From Ophiothrix spiculata (lineage: Eukaryota; Echinodermata; Ophiuroidea; Amphilepidida; Ophiotrichidae): a DNA stretch of 34,958 bases. A program made the position numbers and the translations under genes. Below the pieces are notes generated by a model, which searched no databases, was not told the DNA's origin, and was given only the letters and a program-made list of their open reading frames with translations. Positions 10,398 through 22,516 of this stretch are shown piece after piece (the first letter of the stretch is position 1; each line of letters starts with the position of its first letter). Location: assembly GCA_000969725.1 (NCBI GenBank), contig JXSR01S073250.1, one strand, 5' to 3'.

Positions 10398-13300
10398 TAT
10401 TATTGGAAATTATTTATACCTGTGGATTTTATTGGTAAAAGGATGTCTTGTCTTAAGAATTGTATTTTATTTACTTGAATTCGTATGATTTTGTTTCGGG
10501 TGTTGTAGTTTTTTTATTCCCATATGCAATTTAACATTCCTGTTCATGACAAATGATCTAAAAGCGGATTTTGTAGATGAAAAACATTGATTAGGGGAAA
10601 ACCCTGTGTGTATAGATGTAGATATTTACAGATGCATTGTATGAATGTATCTTACGAGATTCTCTTCAGAAATGTACGATAAAACTAAACATCATGATAC
10701 TGATACTGAATAATAGAACGTCTCAGTACAAACAATAATGGCTAAATAAATGTATATTGATAAATTTATATGAACCAGTTTGATTATTAGTGTTATAAAA
10801 AATCACTTAAAAATGTAAATCAAAAGGCGTAGCGAGTACGTCTTAAAAATCCTAAATTTTTTACATGGCTATTTCTGGTTTATACAAAATAACGAACTTT
10901 CAACAAGTCAGGGTCGTTTGTGTTGCTGAAAGATCATGTTCCTTCCATTCTAACCTCCTATCTCCTATTAATAACGCAAACACACACCTCATACGCATGG
11001 TGACGAATAAATAACGTAACCAAATCTTAGATTCTGTAACATATACCTTTGTCAAATCATCATCAATATGATCTTAGAGAAACAAATAGTAATACTAGGT
11101 ACTCGGCTACTTAGATATGTTTATAAGAGTCAAATGTCCTTTATTATAATCATTTTCAATATAGCAATCAGCTGATGATAGATAGTATGTGTTGCGGCAC
11201 TTACATCTTTCCGTAAAGTCAGATAACCTGGATGTCGACTTTGATATCTAAAATGTACATGAAAATGTTAAATACTCAAAATGTATATTTTCAACAGATT
11301 AGTGAGTCGAATATGAAAAATGTATTTAGAAATATTAAAAATGAAATGTTACGACTATGTTAGATTCATTTTTTGCTCAAAAATGTACATGAGACAGTCA
11401 CCTATGTACACACACCAATTTTCTATCATTTCTAGCTCAAACTATTGTGGTTAACAAGGTTTTTGTTTTTTATACATTGTTGTACACTCATTTTAGTAGA
11501 TGTTGAAACTGACAAGCTAATGTTTCAGTACAGTTTTAGTGTAACTGTTTTTACTAAACATCAATTTATTTAACAGCTATTTGTTATTTTATTTGCATTG
11601 TGAATGTAACCAAATCTCTAGCCAATAGTTTAAAGTGACAAATCTCTTACAGTTTTAATGAGGACTAGTGATAACCCTTAAAGCAAAACAATGACACATT
11701 TTAGCTCTAAACGTCCAAAGTCATACGTTACACGCTTGATGCTTACAACAACTCAAGTTAGAAGCATCTTTAGACGAATCTCCTTTAGTATCCATTGGTC
11801 AGCGCGTGGTTATAAATGAAAAATATAAATGTTGAAATTTTTCTGTTAAACTTGTAAATATATAAGTGGAAAACAGTGTTTGTAATTGATGTTTTTGAGG
11901 GTAAATTAATTTTTGACCAACAAGTTTAGCTGGAAAAATAAGCAGTCTCAGTAACGATACACATGATGTAACGTTGATAAAACATCATTGACAATGATAG
12001 TCAATAATTGGCAATGATATATCAGATGTAAGAATAAAAAAATAGCAAATTGTTTACGGTAAAAGCGAATCTCAATAAAGATAATGGTTGCGCAAAATAT
12101 CTTATTTGCTTTACTCGATTGTTTAAATTGCAAATTGAATATTAAAAAGCAATACATTTGAACTTGAGATTGAAGTTATCGGGAAAAAATAAGATAAAGA
12201 CAGACAATTCCATTATCACAATCTTTATGGATCCCAGTAAATCAAGTGTTTTATCAATTTAACACATTATCACGTTTTTGGATACAGAGTGAATCAAGTT
12301 CTGTTTTTTTTTAACTTGAAAGTTGCAAAATTATATTATGTACATTTTGTCAATTTTTTGTAAACTTCTTTTGTCAGTCGCAATGAGGTAAATAGATTTG
12401 TGATAAACCTGTCCCAAACCTGTTGTTATTCCAAATAATTAAATAAATATGGGGTTAAAGAAATATTTATTTTACCGACTTCTGTCCTTTACACACGCAA
12501 ACCTTCAACATTTCGGAAACCACAGGAGTTAAAAACAGCACATGTTTGAGTTAAATACACATCAACATATGCAGTACTTTCCTGCAGCAAATATATCAAT
12601 CATTTCGCACAGAATCTGTGTGTTTCTTCAAAAACCATTTTAACAGAAATATTTGTAAATTGATTGATCGTTCAATGGTTTACAAATTCCAAGAAATGTC
12701 ATTGAAATGAACAATAAGCGGTTAATACAGGAATAGCCTAAAGCATCATAGTCACGTGTTATATATTTCCATAGTGTCGAAATTTGATAATATCATGGTT
12801 TAATTCATCTGTGATACATTCTACGATTCGAGCAACCGATCTATGTGCTAGTTGAGATATATGAGATGATTATGTAAATTTACAATTTCACGGTAATCAA
12901 ATCGCGGGCAAATAATAATAGACAGCGCTAATTTTTTACACCCATATATCAAACACTTTGGATTTTAATCGAATAAAAAAAATACACAGACAAAGAGTTA
13001 AAAAGTGCACAAAGATCTATCGAAATGAGTGTTCATACTTATCATGTAGTTGACAGTAATCCAGTAATGTCATTGGTTAAGAGCCAATTAATATTTGCCT
13101 GTATTCCTGAATCAGACAGGTGATACGGAATCCGTATTACCCTTTTGACAAAACATCTTATACAAGGCTATATACTACAGTGTGTATTAATAGCCACACA
13201 CTGGGCAAGTGTGCAGTAATATCTGTGTAAGAGATGGCAACTCACACTGATATCAGGTGCTGCATAGACCCAGTAGGGAATTAAGAGATCAGTGTTAATT

Positions 13301-13775
13301 CAAAATGGCAGTGGCACACAGGGTCAAGATTATTGTTCTATAACCAAAGAAGAATTTCTAATGAAGATTGAAGCTTCCATATCAATTAATACAATTACAT
13401 CAAATAAAAAACCTGTAGGTATTTCTTATTCTATTTGACTGAGCATTGACCAACCATTTTTGTGTACTGATGAGCCTAGACTTAAGCTAGGCCTGAATTC
13501 CATTAAGCTTAATGAACTGTAGGCCTACCTTTTATGTTAATTGTGATAGGTGTTGTCAAGTTTAACATTTTTGTATTTTGCATAAATGGAGTTTCAGAAT
13601 TTGATTTTGAGACATTATATTCCCTTGAATTTTTATGGGATTTTAAAAGAACAAATGAGAATTTGCATCTTGCTTTTGAAGACTGACATCCTCAGAAGTA
13701 CATCGGGTTCGAATATGTTCATTGTTTAACTTTTAAAAAAAAGTTTTTATATCCACGAAACTAAATAATAAATTC

Positions 13776-13876
13776 GTTATCCCCTGTTTTTTTCTACGTA
13801 ATACGGACGATATCTATGGTTTTGTGATACCAAACCATAGATATCTTACCGTATTACGTAAAAAACAGGGGATAAC
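13776..13876. mobile_element. Foldback element, short-loop version
   Basis: The arms start GTTATCCCCTGTTTTTT and are inverted for about 48 bases, including 'acgtaatacgg' and 'gatatctatggttt', around a very small loop. The B2 copy at 28619-28757 has the same arms but a longer centre. No TSD is clear at either copy, since both sit at the same array position. This is a MITE-like or foldback sequence of unknown superfamily. Confidence 0.85.
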
Positions 13877-13968
13877 TAACAGTGTTGGTTGAAAACAGCA
13901 AATTTAAACAGTCTTTCTACACAATGAGATAGTGAAATATTTACCTCAATATTTCGATGTGAAAAACA

Positions 13969-14335
13969 TCAAGTTAGCTCAATCGGTAAGGCGCTCGCTT
14001 GCGGTGCAGAAGGTCCCGAGTTCGAACCCCGCCGGTGCCAAAAGTTGAGTGTGTTTGAAATTCCCTTGGACAAGGAACTAACTGCTAATTGTCTCGTGGA
14101 AACCCGTACGAAACTCGGGGAGCTGACCCGGGCAGCGATGGTGCATATGTGGGCTGATCAAGGTTCAGCGCCCCTAGAGGTTGTCGCAGAACCTGAAATG
14201 ATGCTTGGTGTGGAATGGAGCTTACTTGGGCCACAGTGGTCAGCGAACACCTGTAAAGTGTGCAGAGGCTGAGTGGTATTACAAATCTGGGAGGCATAGC
14301 GCACTATAAATCCCCAGCAAAAAAAACAAAAAAAC
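13969..14335 (+). mobile_element. SINE-2, full length (367 bp), tRNA-derived
   Basis: The head is tRNA-like, with an A box (TAGCTCAATCGG) and a B box (AGTTCGAACCC) at near-normal tRNA spacing, ending 'ccgccggtgcca'. The body of about 250 bases ends 'gcactataaatccccagc' followed by an A-rich tail. Monomer B2 has the empty site 'gtgaaaaacacacatcc' at 28841-28857. Only a 2-base overlap is seen at the flanks, so the TSD is unclear. Short ORFs here are incidental. The same family appears antisense at 10184-10397. Confidence 0.9.
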
Positions 14336-14729
14336 CACACATCCCCGTCAGGAGAACTCCTAAGATGAACTGGCGGAGTTTGCTCTCATGGTTGACCTAT
14401 GCTGACCTTTAGGTCGGATGAGAGCATTATATAAAGTAGGTAATTCTACGATTAGAGTAACCAATCTATGTGCTAGTTGACATATTTGAGAAGACATATA
14501 AATTTACAATTTTACGGTAATCAACATATATCAGATATTGTGCAAATAGTAATAGACAACGTTAAATTTAGCACCCGAATATTACCTCTTTGGAAGAGGT
14601 AGACAAACATCTATAATGGTCGTTTGTTACTTGCATTTGTAAATCTATCTAGTATATTAGTCGAATGAAGCATACATGTAAATGTATTATTCCTAATGTT
14701 GACCAGACTTTTTTGTTTTCGCTTTAAGG

Positions 14730-14937
14730 TCTTGAATAATAAATTCATAACACCTGTTTGATATTGCATTTAAGTTCACACCTTTTTATTTAAGCAACAT
14801 CTTTTTATGCTTTCAATGTAGAACTAGTGATAATCTTGAATAATAAATTCATAACACCTGTTTGATATTGCATTTAAGTTCACACCTTTTTATTTAAGCA
14901 ACATCTTTTTATGCTTTCAATGTAGAACTAGTGATAA
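14730..14937 (+). repeat. Perfect 104-bp tandem duplication
   Basis: Bases 14730-14833 and 14834-14937 are identical as read, each starting 'tcttgaataataaattc' and ending 'gaactagtgataa'. The B2 counterpart (from 29279) has one copy only. Complete identity indicates a recent slippage or unequal-exchange event private to B1. Confidence 0.95.
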
Positions 14938-16771
14938 CCCTTCAAAATTAGTAATGACCTTGGATTCTTAGACATTTTTGCGTCCAAAGTCATTTACTTG
15001 CTTGGAAGGTACCAAACTTAATCTAATGGGGCATTTTTTGATATGTCACAAACGTCAAGAAAGTTTGCATGCTTCTTTACTTGAACTTGAAAATGTTATA
15101 AAATTAATCTTCCAACATTAGGCAACAGATTGGAATTCTGCTTCATCAATGTAACCCCGTAGCTCAAATGAATTGACACGTAATTCAAAGAAGACTATTA
15201 GTATGGTTTCGTTGAAGCATGTCAAATGTATCTTACATTGTATTATTTGCTGTATTTCCTAATAAATGTTTGGTATAAAGAATATTTTGGTTCAGTTTGT
15301 TCTAAATATAGTACAACTACTGACAACAGAGAATAACCCTACTAGAATCTATCGTTGATGGGTACGTGTGTGTCTGATATGAAGCTTCATGTTAATACCT
15401 CGGTCAGAAAGACTATACACATTAGCCGTAACAAATACCACTGTCTCTTTCGCATTTTTTGCACAAATATAAAATCAGCAGGATATATATATGGTGCATC
15501 ACTTGTGAATAGATTATATAGATTCTAGAAATAAACACAATCAAGTGTACCACAAGCAAATATCTTTTGAATACCCAATTCATTTACGATTGAAATAAAT
15601 TGATGTTTTTGAACGTAACCTTGATCTTGATCAACAAAAATGAGAAATCTAAGCGTACTAAAATACATGATGTTTTATTAACTATCACTTAAAGATGATA
15701 ACAAGACAGGTCATTGATTTCACCTGCCAATATTCTATCATGTATTATATTCACGGTATAGCTGAATATAATGTTGTCAGTAACCTTTTTATGAAAAGGT
15801 GAGTCTCAACAAAATATAACCTCGTGTGCAAAAGTCATATTTTAACCAATCTCATCTTTTTGTTTTTACTTGTTTGAATTGTCTTAATTGAATTGAATTT
15901 CCGTAGTTATTATATAGAAATATAATATCGAGTGTATTAAAGAAGATGAGAATGGATATAAGATAAAATATAAACGATGAAGCAAAAGTCATAAAACTCG
16001 GGGCGAAAAACGTATTGCTTGTGCACATTGTAGCGAAAACAGATTTCAAGGAGCCTTTTACTAAATTATTTACATCTTTCCGTAAAGTCAGATAACCTGG
16101 ATGTCGACTTTGATATCTAAAATGTACATGAAAATGTTAAATACTCAAAATGTATATTTTCAATTAGTGAGTCGAATATGAAAAATGTATTTAGAAATAT
16201 TAAAAATGAAATGTTACCACTATGTTAGATTCATTTTTTGCTCAAAAATATCCATGGGACAGTCACCTATGCACACACCTATTTTCTATCATTTCTAGCT
16301 CAAGCTATTGAGGTTAACAAGGATTTTTGTTTTTAGTTTTATACATTGTTGTACACTCAATTTAGTCAATGTTGAAACTGACAAGCCAATTTTTCAGTAC
16401 AGTTTTAGTGTAACTGTTTTTACTAAACATCAATTAATTTAACAGCTATTTGCTATTGCATTCGCATTGTGAATTAACCACATCCCTGGCCAAAAGTTAA
16501 CAGTGACAAATCTCTTACGTTTTTAATGGAGACTAGTGATAACCCTTACAGCAAAACAATGACACGTTTTAGGTCTAGAAGTCCATAGTCATAAGCTACA
16601 CGCTTGACGCTAATATCACACCTCTCAAGTTACAAGTTTCTTTAGAGGAATCACCTTGAGTATCCGTTGGTTAGCGGAACACATAATACGCACTTGGTCG
16701 TAAATGAAAAATATTTATGTAGACATTTGTCTGTTGAAGTTGTAAATAAGTGGAAAACAGTGTTTCAATTT

Positions 16772-17033
16772 GGGGAAGCGGGTTAGCGCAGCGGTACTTC
16801 CTTCGCTTTGTACCACTGAGTTCCGGGTTCGATTCTAGATCCCGGCGCTGTATGTGCATTTGGTTTTCAGTCTATGCCCGCTTCCGCAGGTTCTTCTCCG
16901 GATACTCCGGTCTTCCTCCTGCATCCAAAACTGATTTAATTCAAGGAAGATCTTGGACCTCAATGGAAATAAGCTTCATTAGAGGCTTTCTTGGGTTATC
17001 CTTGGCGATTAGCGTAAATAATTCTTTCTTTCT
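16772..17033 (+). mobile_element. SINE-1 in monomer A2
   Basis: This is the same insertion as at 4288 and 32091, with identical flanks ('aaacagtgttt' on the left, 'atggatgtctttttagaa' on the right). A and B boxes are intact. The longest open frame across it (16750-17106) reads through the tRNA head and is not a gene. Confidence 0.88.
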
Positions 17034-17475
17034 TAATGGATGTCTTTTTAGAATAAATTATTTTTTGACGAACAAGTATAGCTGGAAAAATAAGCAATCA
17101 TATTAACATTACACATGATGCAACGTTGATAAAACATAATTGACAATGGTATTCAATGATATATCAAATGTAAATAAAATATCAAATTGTTTAGTTTAAG
17201 CGAATCTCAATAAAGATAATGGTTGCGCATACTATCTTATTACCTTTACTCGATTGTTAAAATTGCAAATTGAATATTAATAAGCAATACATTTGAACTT
17301 GAGATTGAAGTTACTAGAAAAAAATAGACGATTCCATTATCACAATCTTTACGGATCCCAGTAAAACAAATGTTTTAACAATTTAACACATTATCACGTT
17401 CTTGGATACAGATTGAATCAAGTTTTTTTTTTTTTTTTTCAATTTGAAAATTGTAAAATTATACTATGTACATTT

Positions 17476-18041
17476 GAAGAGTTGACTTGCAAAATTGATA
17501 CTTTTTAAGACAAGGGCAAACAACTGCTAGGACATCAAAATGTGTCGTAAAATTCCTGATAATAATTCTAATATTGTTTCACTAATATGTCTTTAGAAAA
17601 AGGTGTATTTTAGATAATTCATCAAATGGTTTTTATTAATTGGCTATTGATTTTTTGTTGAATGGATTTAAGCCGTTTTGCAGGACAAGTCATCAAATTT
17701 CAACTTAAGAACCCCGTATCTTCAATTTTTTTCAAAATGTCTTTTCAATTCTTTATTAGGCTATATGATATACTTTATAAATACCCAATTTCAACATCTG
17801 GGCATGTTTAATAAAAAAAAGTTACCATATATGGGCATTAGGTCCTTTTGTGAACAAATTTGGTCATACGATTTCCATATTTGGGTATAAAAGTAACATT
17901 TTCGGGATTTAAACCCACTTAGGTAGTTTTTTTCAACAACATTTTTGCCAGGAAGATAACAAATTAAAGGTCTGTAAGAATCTATCAAAAACTAATTTTT
18001 GAAAAAAAAGGTCTTTAATCAATTTTGCAATTCCGCTCTTC
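17476..18041. mobile_element. A-only TIR element, complete copy, TSD ATTT
   Basis: The left terminus is GAAGAGTTGACTTGCAAAAT and the right terminus, read in reverse, is GAAGAGCGGAATTGCAAAAT. They match at 19 of 22 positions. ATTT flanks both sides (17472-17475, 18042-18045). Monomer B1 has the single target 'tacATTTtgtc' near 12348-12358. The element is 566 bp with no transposase. I cannot place a 4-bp ATTT duplication with GAAGAG termini in a known superfamily with confidence. Copies at 4987 and 32804 are decayed versions of the same insertion. Confidence 0.9.
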
Positions 18042-18811
18042 ATTTTGTCAATTTTTTGTAAACTTCTTTTGTCAGTCGCAATGAAGTATATAGATTTGTG
18101 ATAAACCTGTCCCAGACCTTTCTTTTCTTATTCCAAATAGTTAAATAAAGATGTGGTTAAAGAAACATTTAATTTAACGACTTCTGTCCTTTACAGACGC
18201 TGAGACGCAAACCTTCAACATATCGTAAAATCACCGCACAGTAGTTAAAAATAATTCCTTATAAATTCACTTGAATAGTCCAAAACTTGAGTTAGATACA
18301 CATCGACATAAGCAGCACTTTATAGTTCCTTCGGCAAATATATCAATCATTTCGCACAGTATCTGTAAATTGATTCATAATTTAATGGTTTACAAATTGC
18401 AAGAAATTTGATTGAAATGAACAATAAGTGTTTAATATCAGCGTCTTACAGGGTATTATTAGTTAGTTACAGGAATAGCCTGAAGCATGTAGTCACGTGT
18501 TTTGTATTTCTATGGAGTAGAAATTTGATAATATCATAGAATTTAATTTATCTGTGATATATTCTACGACTATCATTAGATTAACCAATCTATGTGCCGG
18601 ATGAGATATATAAGATAAGACATAAATTTACAATTTTACGGTGATCAATATACCGAGTGAGTCAAAAAAACTGCAATAGTTAAATAAAAGCCATATTTTA
18701 AGAACAATAGATGCCATGAACATGAAATGTATATATCTAAATATATCAAAGATTTACCTTTAAAATGGTGAGAAAATGAGGAAAATCAATAAAGGCGTCA
18801 TAGAGATACAC

Positions 18812-19286
18812 TTATTTTGAATAGGAAGGCATAAAAACAGTTCTGTCCAACTGTCGTGCATATATTTTATTCAATGCGTAGGACACAGTTATGACATACT
18901 CTTTTCTCTTTGGTCTGGGTACGTTGAAAAGGACCGTTTGAGCTTGGTGGCCCTGAATATTTAACATTCGGTTGAACGTGGACTGGGACACATGTGGCAG
19001 AGGTTTTCTTTGCGAGCTCACTTCGGGATCCCTTGCCTGACGAACTCATTGACGTTTCTCCTGCTTCTTGCAGATCGCGGTCTTTAAGATCTCTCTTTAT
19101 TTTGTTTATGGACTGTTCTTGTTCTTTTGAATTTCGCCTGAATTCATAGATGGTGGATGCACATGGTACACTCGGTTGGGAGAATGCACCCCGGAATCTC
19201 CGTTTCACTTCTGCATGAGATTTGATGGTAAAATAAACCCTAGCAATAAGAGCACGTTGCTCGTTTGTGAACTGATCTTGAGGCAT
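18812..19286 (-). pseudogene. Mariner transposase N-terminal remnant, frameshifted
   Basis: The start is at 19286 and the frame runs to a stop at 18867 (139 codons). The first 45 residues contain 'FTNEQRALIARVYFTIKS' and 'EVKRRFRGAF', then a 'PSVPCASTIYEFRR' segment. This is the pattern of the DUF4817-type helix-turn-helix that binds mariner TIRs. Around codons 85-95 the similarity shifts to another frame (to 18812), with 'RKPLPHVSQSTFNRML' resembling the second helix-turn-helix. The catalytic DDE/D domain, the larger C-terminal part of a roughly 350-residue family, is absent. The remnant cannot be an active transposase. Family placement is from motif recognition only. Confidence 0.8.
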
Positions 19287-19455
19287 TTTAAACAGTGACT
19301 GATTGATAAGCTCTCCCTTCTAAGACAGTACCCCCAAACGTGTCATTTTGCACTTGGGAAGACCACCTAAATTATCTTTTATACATAAATTAATAGATTA
19401 AGAGGAGATTTTCACTGGAGCAAGGTAATCAGTTGGTGTTAATATTCAAAAGGTG

Positions 19456-19603
19456 CACAGTGGTAAGTTTATATGAGCATGTTGTTACTGAAACACCAAA
19501 AATTGTCATGTGTGGGGGAAATAAAATTTCAGAATCAGAATATTGGGCAATGCCTTTAACTCAATGTAAACAGGTAGTCTATAAACCACTGGCCCACTTT
19601 ATG
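19456..19603 (+). repeat. Array fragment j copied into the mariner element
   Basis: The 148 bases from 'cacagtggtaag' to 'cccactttatg' match 21675-21822 with a single visible difference ('caatgcc' against 'caaagcc'). They match 9302-9453 with several. The flanks inside the mariner are unrelated to the flanks at the other two sites. No TSD is visible. The segment lies between the transposase start and the right TIR. Confidence 0.9.
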
Positions 19604-22516
19604 AAGCTTTATTATTGATCTATTTAGAAATTAATATTATTATTTCGAAATTACTTTTGTTCTTACAATATGGCTTCCATCTAATTATTGCAGGTTTTTT
19701 TGACTCGCGTGGTATATTGTGCAAATAGTAGTAGACAACGTTAAATTTACCATTCAAATATTACCACTTTTAAAATTTAATCAAATCAATACTGTAAATA
19801 AGGGAAAAAAGAGGTAGATAAACATCTATATTGGTCGTTTCCTGCATTTGTAATCTATCTGGTATGTTTTCGCTTTAAGATCTTGAATAATAATTTATAT
19901 TTGATATTTTATGTTTGATATTGCATTTAAGTTCAAAGTGACACGTATTTACGCTTTCAAGGTAGAACTTGTAATAGCCCTTCAATAATTATAGTAATGA
20001 CAATGGATGCTAAGATATTTTTGTGTCCAAAGTCATTTGCTTGCTTGGAATTTACCACAGTTTAGGTAGTGGTACATTTTTCCGATATGTCACAAACGTC
20101 GAAAAAACAAATGGTTTTCGTTGAAGCATGTCAAAATGTATCTTACATTGTATTATTTGCTGTATTTCCTAATAAATGAATATTTGGGTTCAGTTTGTTG
20201 TATGTTCAAGTTTAAAAGGTCGCATCGAACATTTTGTGACATTTGTTACCACCCTAAAGAACAACCGAGAATGGACCTAATAGAAGCTATCGATGGGTAC
20301 CTGTGTGTCTCAGTGGTTTGTTAATACCTCGGTCAGAAAGACTTTACAACTTAACCGTAAAAATACCAGTGTCTCTTTCACTTTGCATTTTTTGCACACA
20401 TATAAAATCAGCAGGACATATTTTTGGTGCATAACTGACTTGACTTGTAAATAGGCTATATAGATTCTAGAAATAAACACAATCAAGTATACCTCCCATA
20501 TCATTTAAGATTGAAATAAATCGATGTTTTTGAGCGTAATCTTGGTCTTGATCAACAAAAATTAGAAATTTGATCTCACTAAAATACATGATATTTTATT
20601 AACTACCACTTAACAAGACAAGTGAATGATCTCACCTGCCAAATTCTATCATGTATTTACGATAGCTGAATATATGCTGTCAGTAACCTTGTTATGATGG
20701 GTGACTCTCAACATGCTCAACAAAAGATAACCTCGTGTGCAAAAAGTCATATTTTACCCTATCTCAGCTTTTTTGTTTCCGTAGGCATTATATAGAAATA
20801 TAATATTGAGTATATTCAAGAAGATTAGAATGGATATAAGATAAAAACGATGAGGCAAAAGTCATAAAACCCCGAGCGTAAAACATATTGCTGCTTGTGC
20901 ATATTGCAGCGATAGCAGATTACAAGGAGCTTTTATTAAAATATATGAAATATATATAATGTTGATATTTGGTTATGCATAAAATGAGTTCTTGCTAGGC
21001 ATTAACTATACAAATACAGTCGATATGCAGTTTAATGAAAACCGATCTGATAATCCCATAAAGACTAAATAGAATTGCTCCTTAAAAGTGAAAACGAAAC
21101 GTAAAGTTGCACTTTTCAAGTTTTGATATAATATTATTTTCTAGATCTCCACATTTTAGCTTCCGAATTATATGCATGTATTCTCTTATGACCGCATCAA
21201 TTACAATAGACATTGAGTGAATGTAATATATAACGTGAACTACTTGGTGGTGAAAGCAGCATTTACATGGTACCTGATATATTAGCATGGCACAGTAGCC
21301 ATTGTTTCTGATCAAATAGAACACCAAAGCACTGGTTATGTATTAAGAGTTGTTCATACGACATACGTCAGAAATGAGCATAATTGTTTAAAAAACGAGC
21401 TTAATCGACCACATTTTACTCACAGTATCGCACTGTGTGTCCCTTCCCTAACGTATACTCCTTGGCTATTGTTTCTTTACAATATCACTCTGGACAAGTT
21501 TCTCTCTTATGTTGAGTTTTTCACCTTAAAGAGAGCTCATATTCATTTATAATGGATTGAATTTGACCCGGTATAAGCTGAATCAAAGCAACAGTGTAAT
21601 ACAGCTGCCATCTTGAATTGAGATGGATAACTTTGTCTGTAATATCAACATTTCTTTGTTTTTGAGAAAGCAATCACAGTGGTAAGTTTATATGAGCATG
21701 TTGTTACTGAAACACCAAAAATTGTCATGTGTGGGGGAAATAAAATTTCAGAATCAGAATATTGGGCAAAGCCTTTAACTCAATGTAAACAGGTAGTCTA
21801 TAAACCACTGGCCCACTTTATGGTGCTCTAAAGAATACGTAAGTATATGTCAAATATATCCCTTGCAAGAGAGTGCATTTGACTTAATGACATAAGCCAA
21901 AGACGTAATGTGATCTACAGGTTGTCTATTTTATAAAATAGGTAGTTACAGCAATCAAACAAACGCCCACCTCTCAAGACGCCCAAGCAAATTCTCGAAA
22001 GCTTCGTCAAAAATATTACCCTATCTTTAATCAAAACATTTTTCTTAAATTTGTTTTTCTATTTTGGAAGATATGCATTTAGCATTTGTAAAATTTGAAA
22101 AGTTAATCAAACTTCCTGCCGAAAGAAGTACAATTACACGTATTTATTTCCTTTTGCTAGATGCTTTAACTGCAAACTCACTGGATTACTTTAGCTGTTG
22201 AACACAAGTGAACAGCTGACCTTGTTTGATATATTCCCTCAAGATTATATGTGACTTGAAACAAAACAAACACAAGTCAGACATCCGAGAAAGCAAGTAA
22301 ATGGAATGGTTCTATTTAAAGATTAAAAGAGGCGACAAGACTTATGAAGATATATTGACTTACTTATGAAGCTGTTGACCGAATATTGAATAAACGTGTT
22401 TTGCATTGGACGCGAAGACAACATTTCTGGACAGATCTCCAACTCAGGCTCCAACCCATTGGCTTACATGAAAAAAAAACATTTTTTTTGTATATATCCA
22501 GGTGAAAATAATATTC

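Larger units (their letters stand above)
13032..14440 (+). repeat. B-only block o, copy 1
   Basis: It is nearly identical to 27700-28955 apart from private insertions in each copy, and has no counterpart in A1, A2 or A3. It contains a 23-base palindrome at 13119-13141 (GGTGATACGGA, A, TCCGTATTACC), a 'cagtgtgt...acacactg' inverted repeat near 13180 and the foldback at 13776. Degenerate copies of one array segment flank it (12811-13031 and 14444-14620). I see no ORF of interest. Confidence 0.75.
10398..16060 (+). repeat. Array monomer B1 (about 5.7 kb)
   Basis: This is the first B-type monomer. It starts inside the 'ttatacctgtgg' block (equivalent to about 2790 in A1) and shares the 3073- and 3735-type landmarks. 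It has an empty site for SINE-1 near 11880 and for the A-only TIR element near 12351 ('tacattttgtc'). The B-only block o lies at 13032-14440, flanked by two copies of the 'accaatctatgtgctag' segment. It ends with the 'cttgtttgaattgtc' block, after which homology jumps to the A2 start. No gene is supported between these landmarks. Confidence 0.82.
18653..19712 (-). mobile_element. Tc1/mariner-like element, defective, TSD TA
   Basis: The left end CCGAGTGAGTCAAAAAAACT and the inverted right end CCACGCGAGTCAAAAAAACC form imperfect TIRs of about 55 bases. TA flanks both ends and could be read as TATA. Unoccupied sites exist in A1 ('aaacatatattgtgc', near 6077) and in B1. At 1060 bp it is shorter than a typical autonomous mariner of about 1.3 kb. 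It encodes only an N-terminal transposase remnant on the minus strand and contains a 148-bp copy of array DNA at 19456-19603. Confidence 0.9.
16061..22516 (+). repeat. Array monomer A2 (about 6.5 kb)
   Basis: This is the second A-type monomer. It begins 'ttatttacatctttccgtaa', directly after B1, and carries SINE-1 (16772), the complete A-only TIR element (17476), the mariner relic (18653), the 'ggttatgcataaaatgag' block near 20972 and the A-only tail ending 'ccaggtgaaaataatattc'. The tail block around 21675-22516 parallels 9302-10129. Apart from transposon pieces it is non-coding. Confidence 0.82.

Noticed and set aside
13969-14045. Possible functional tRNA gene
   Set aside because: The A and B boxes are good, but the acceptor ends do not pair convincingly and the segment continues into a SINE body with an A-rich tail.
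16750-17106. 118-codon ORF, also near 4286 and 32069
   Set aside because: It reads through the tRNA head and body of SINE-1 and is explained by the repeat.
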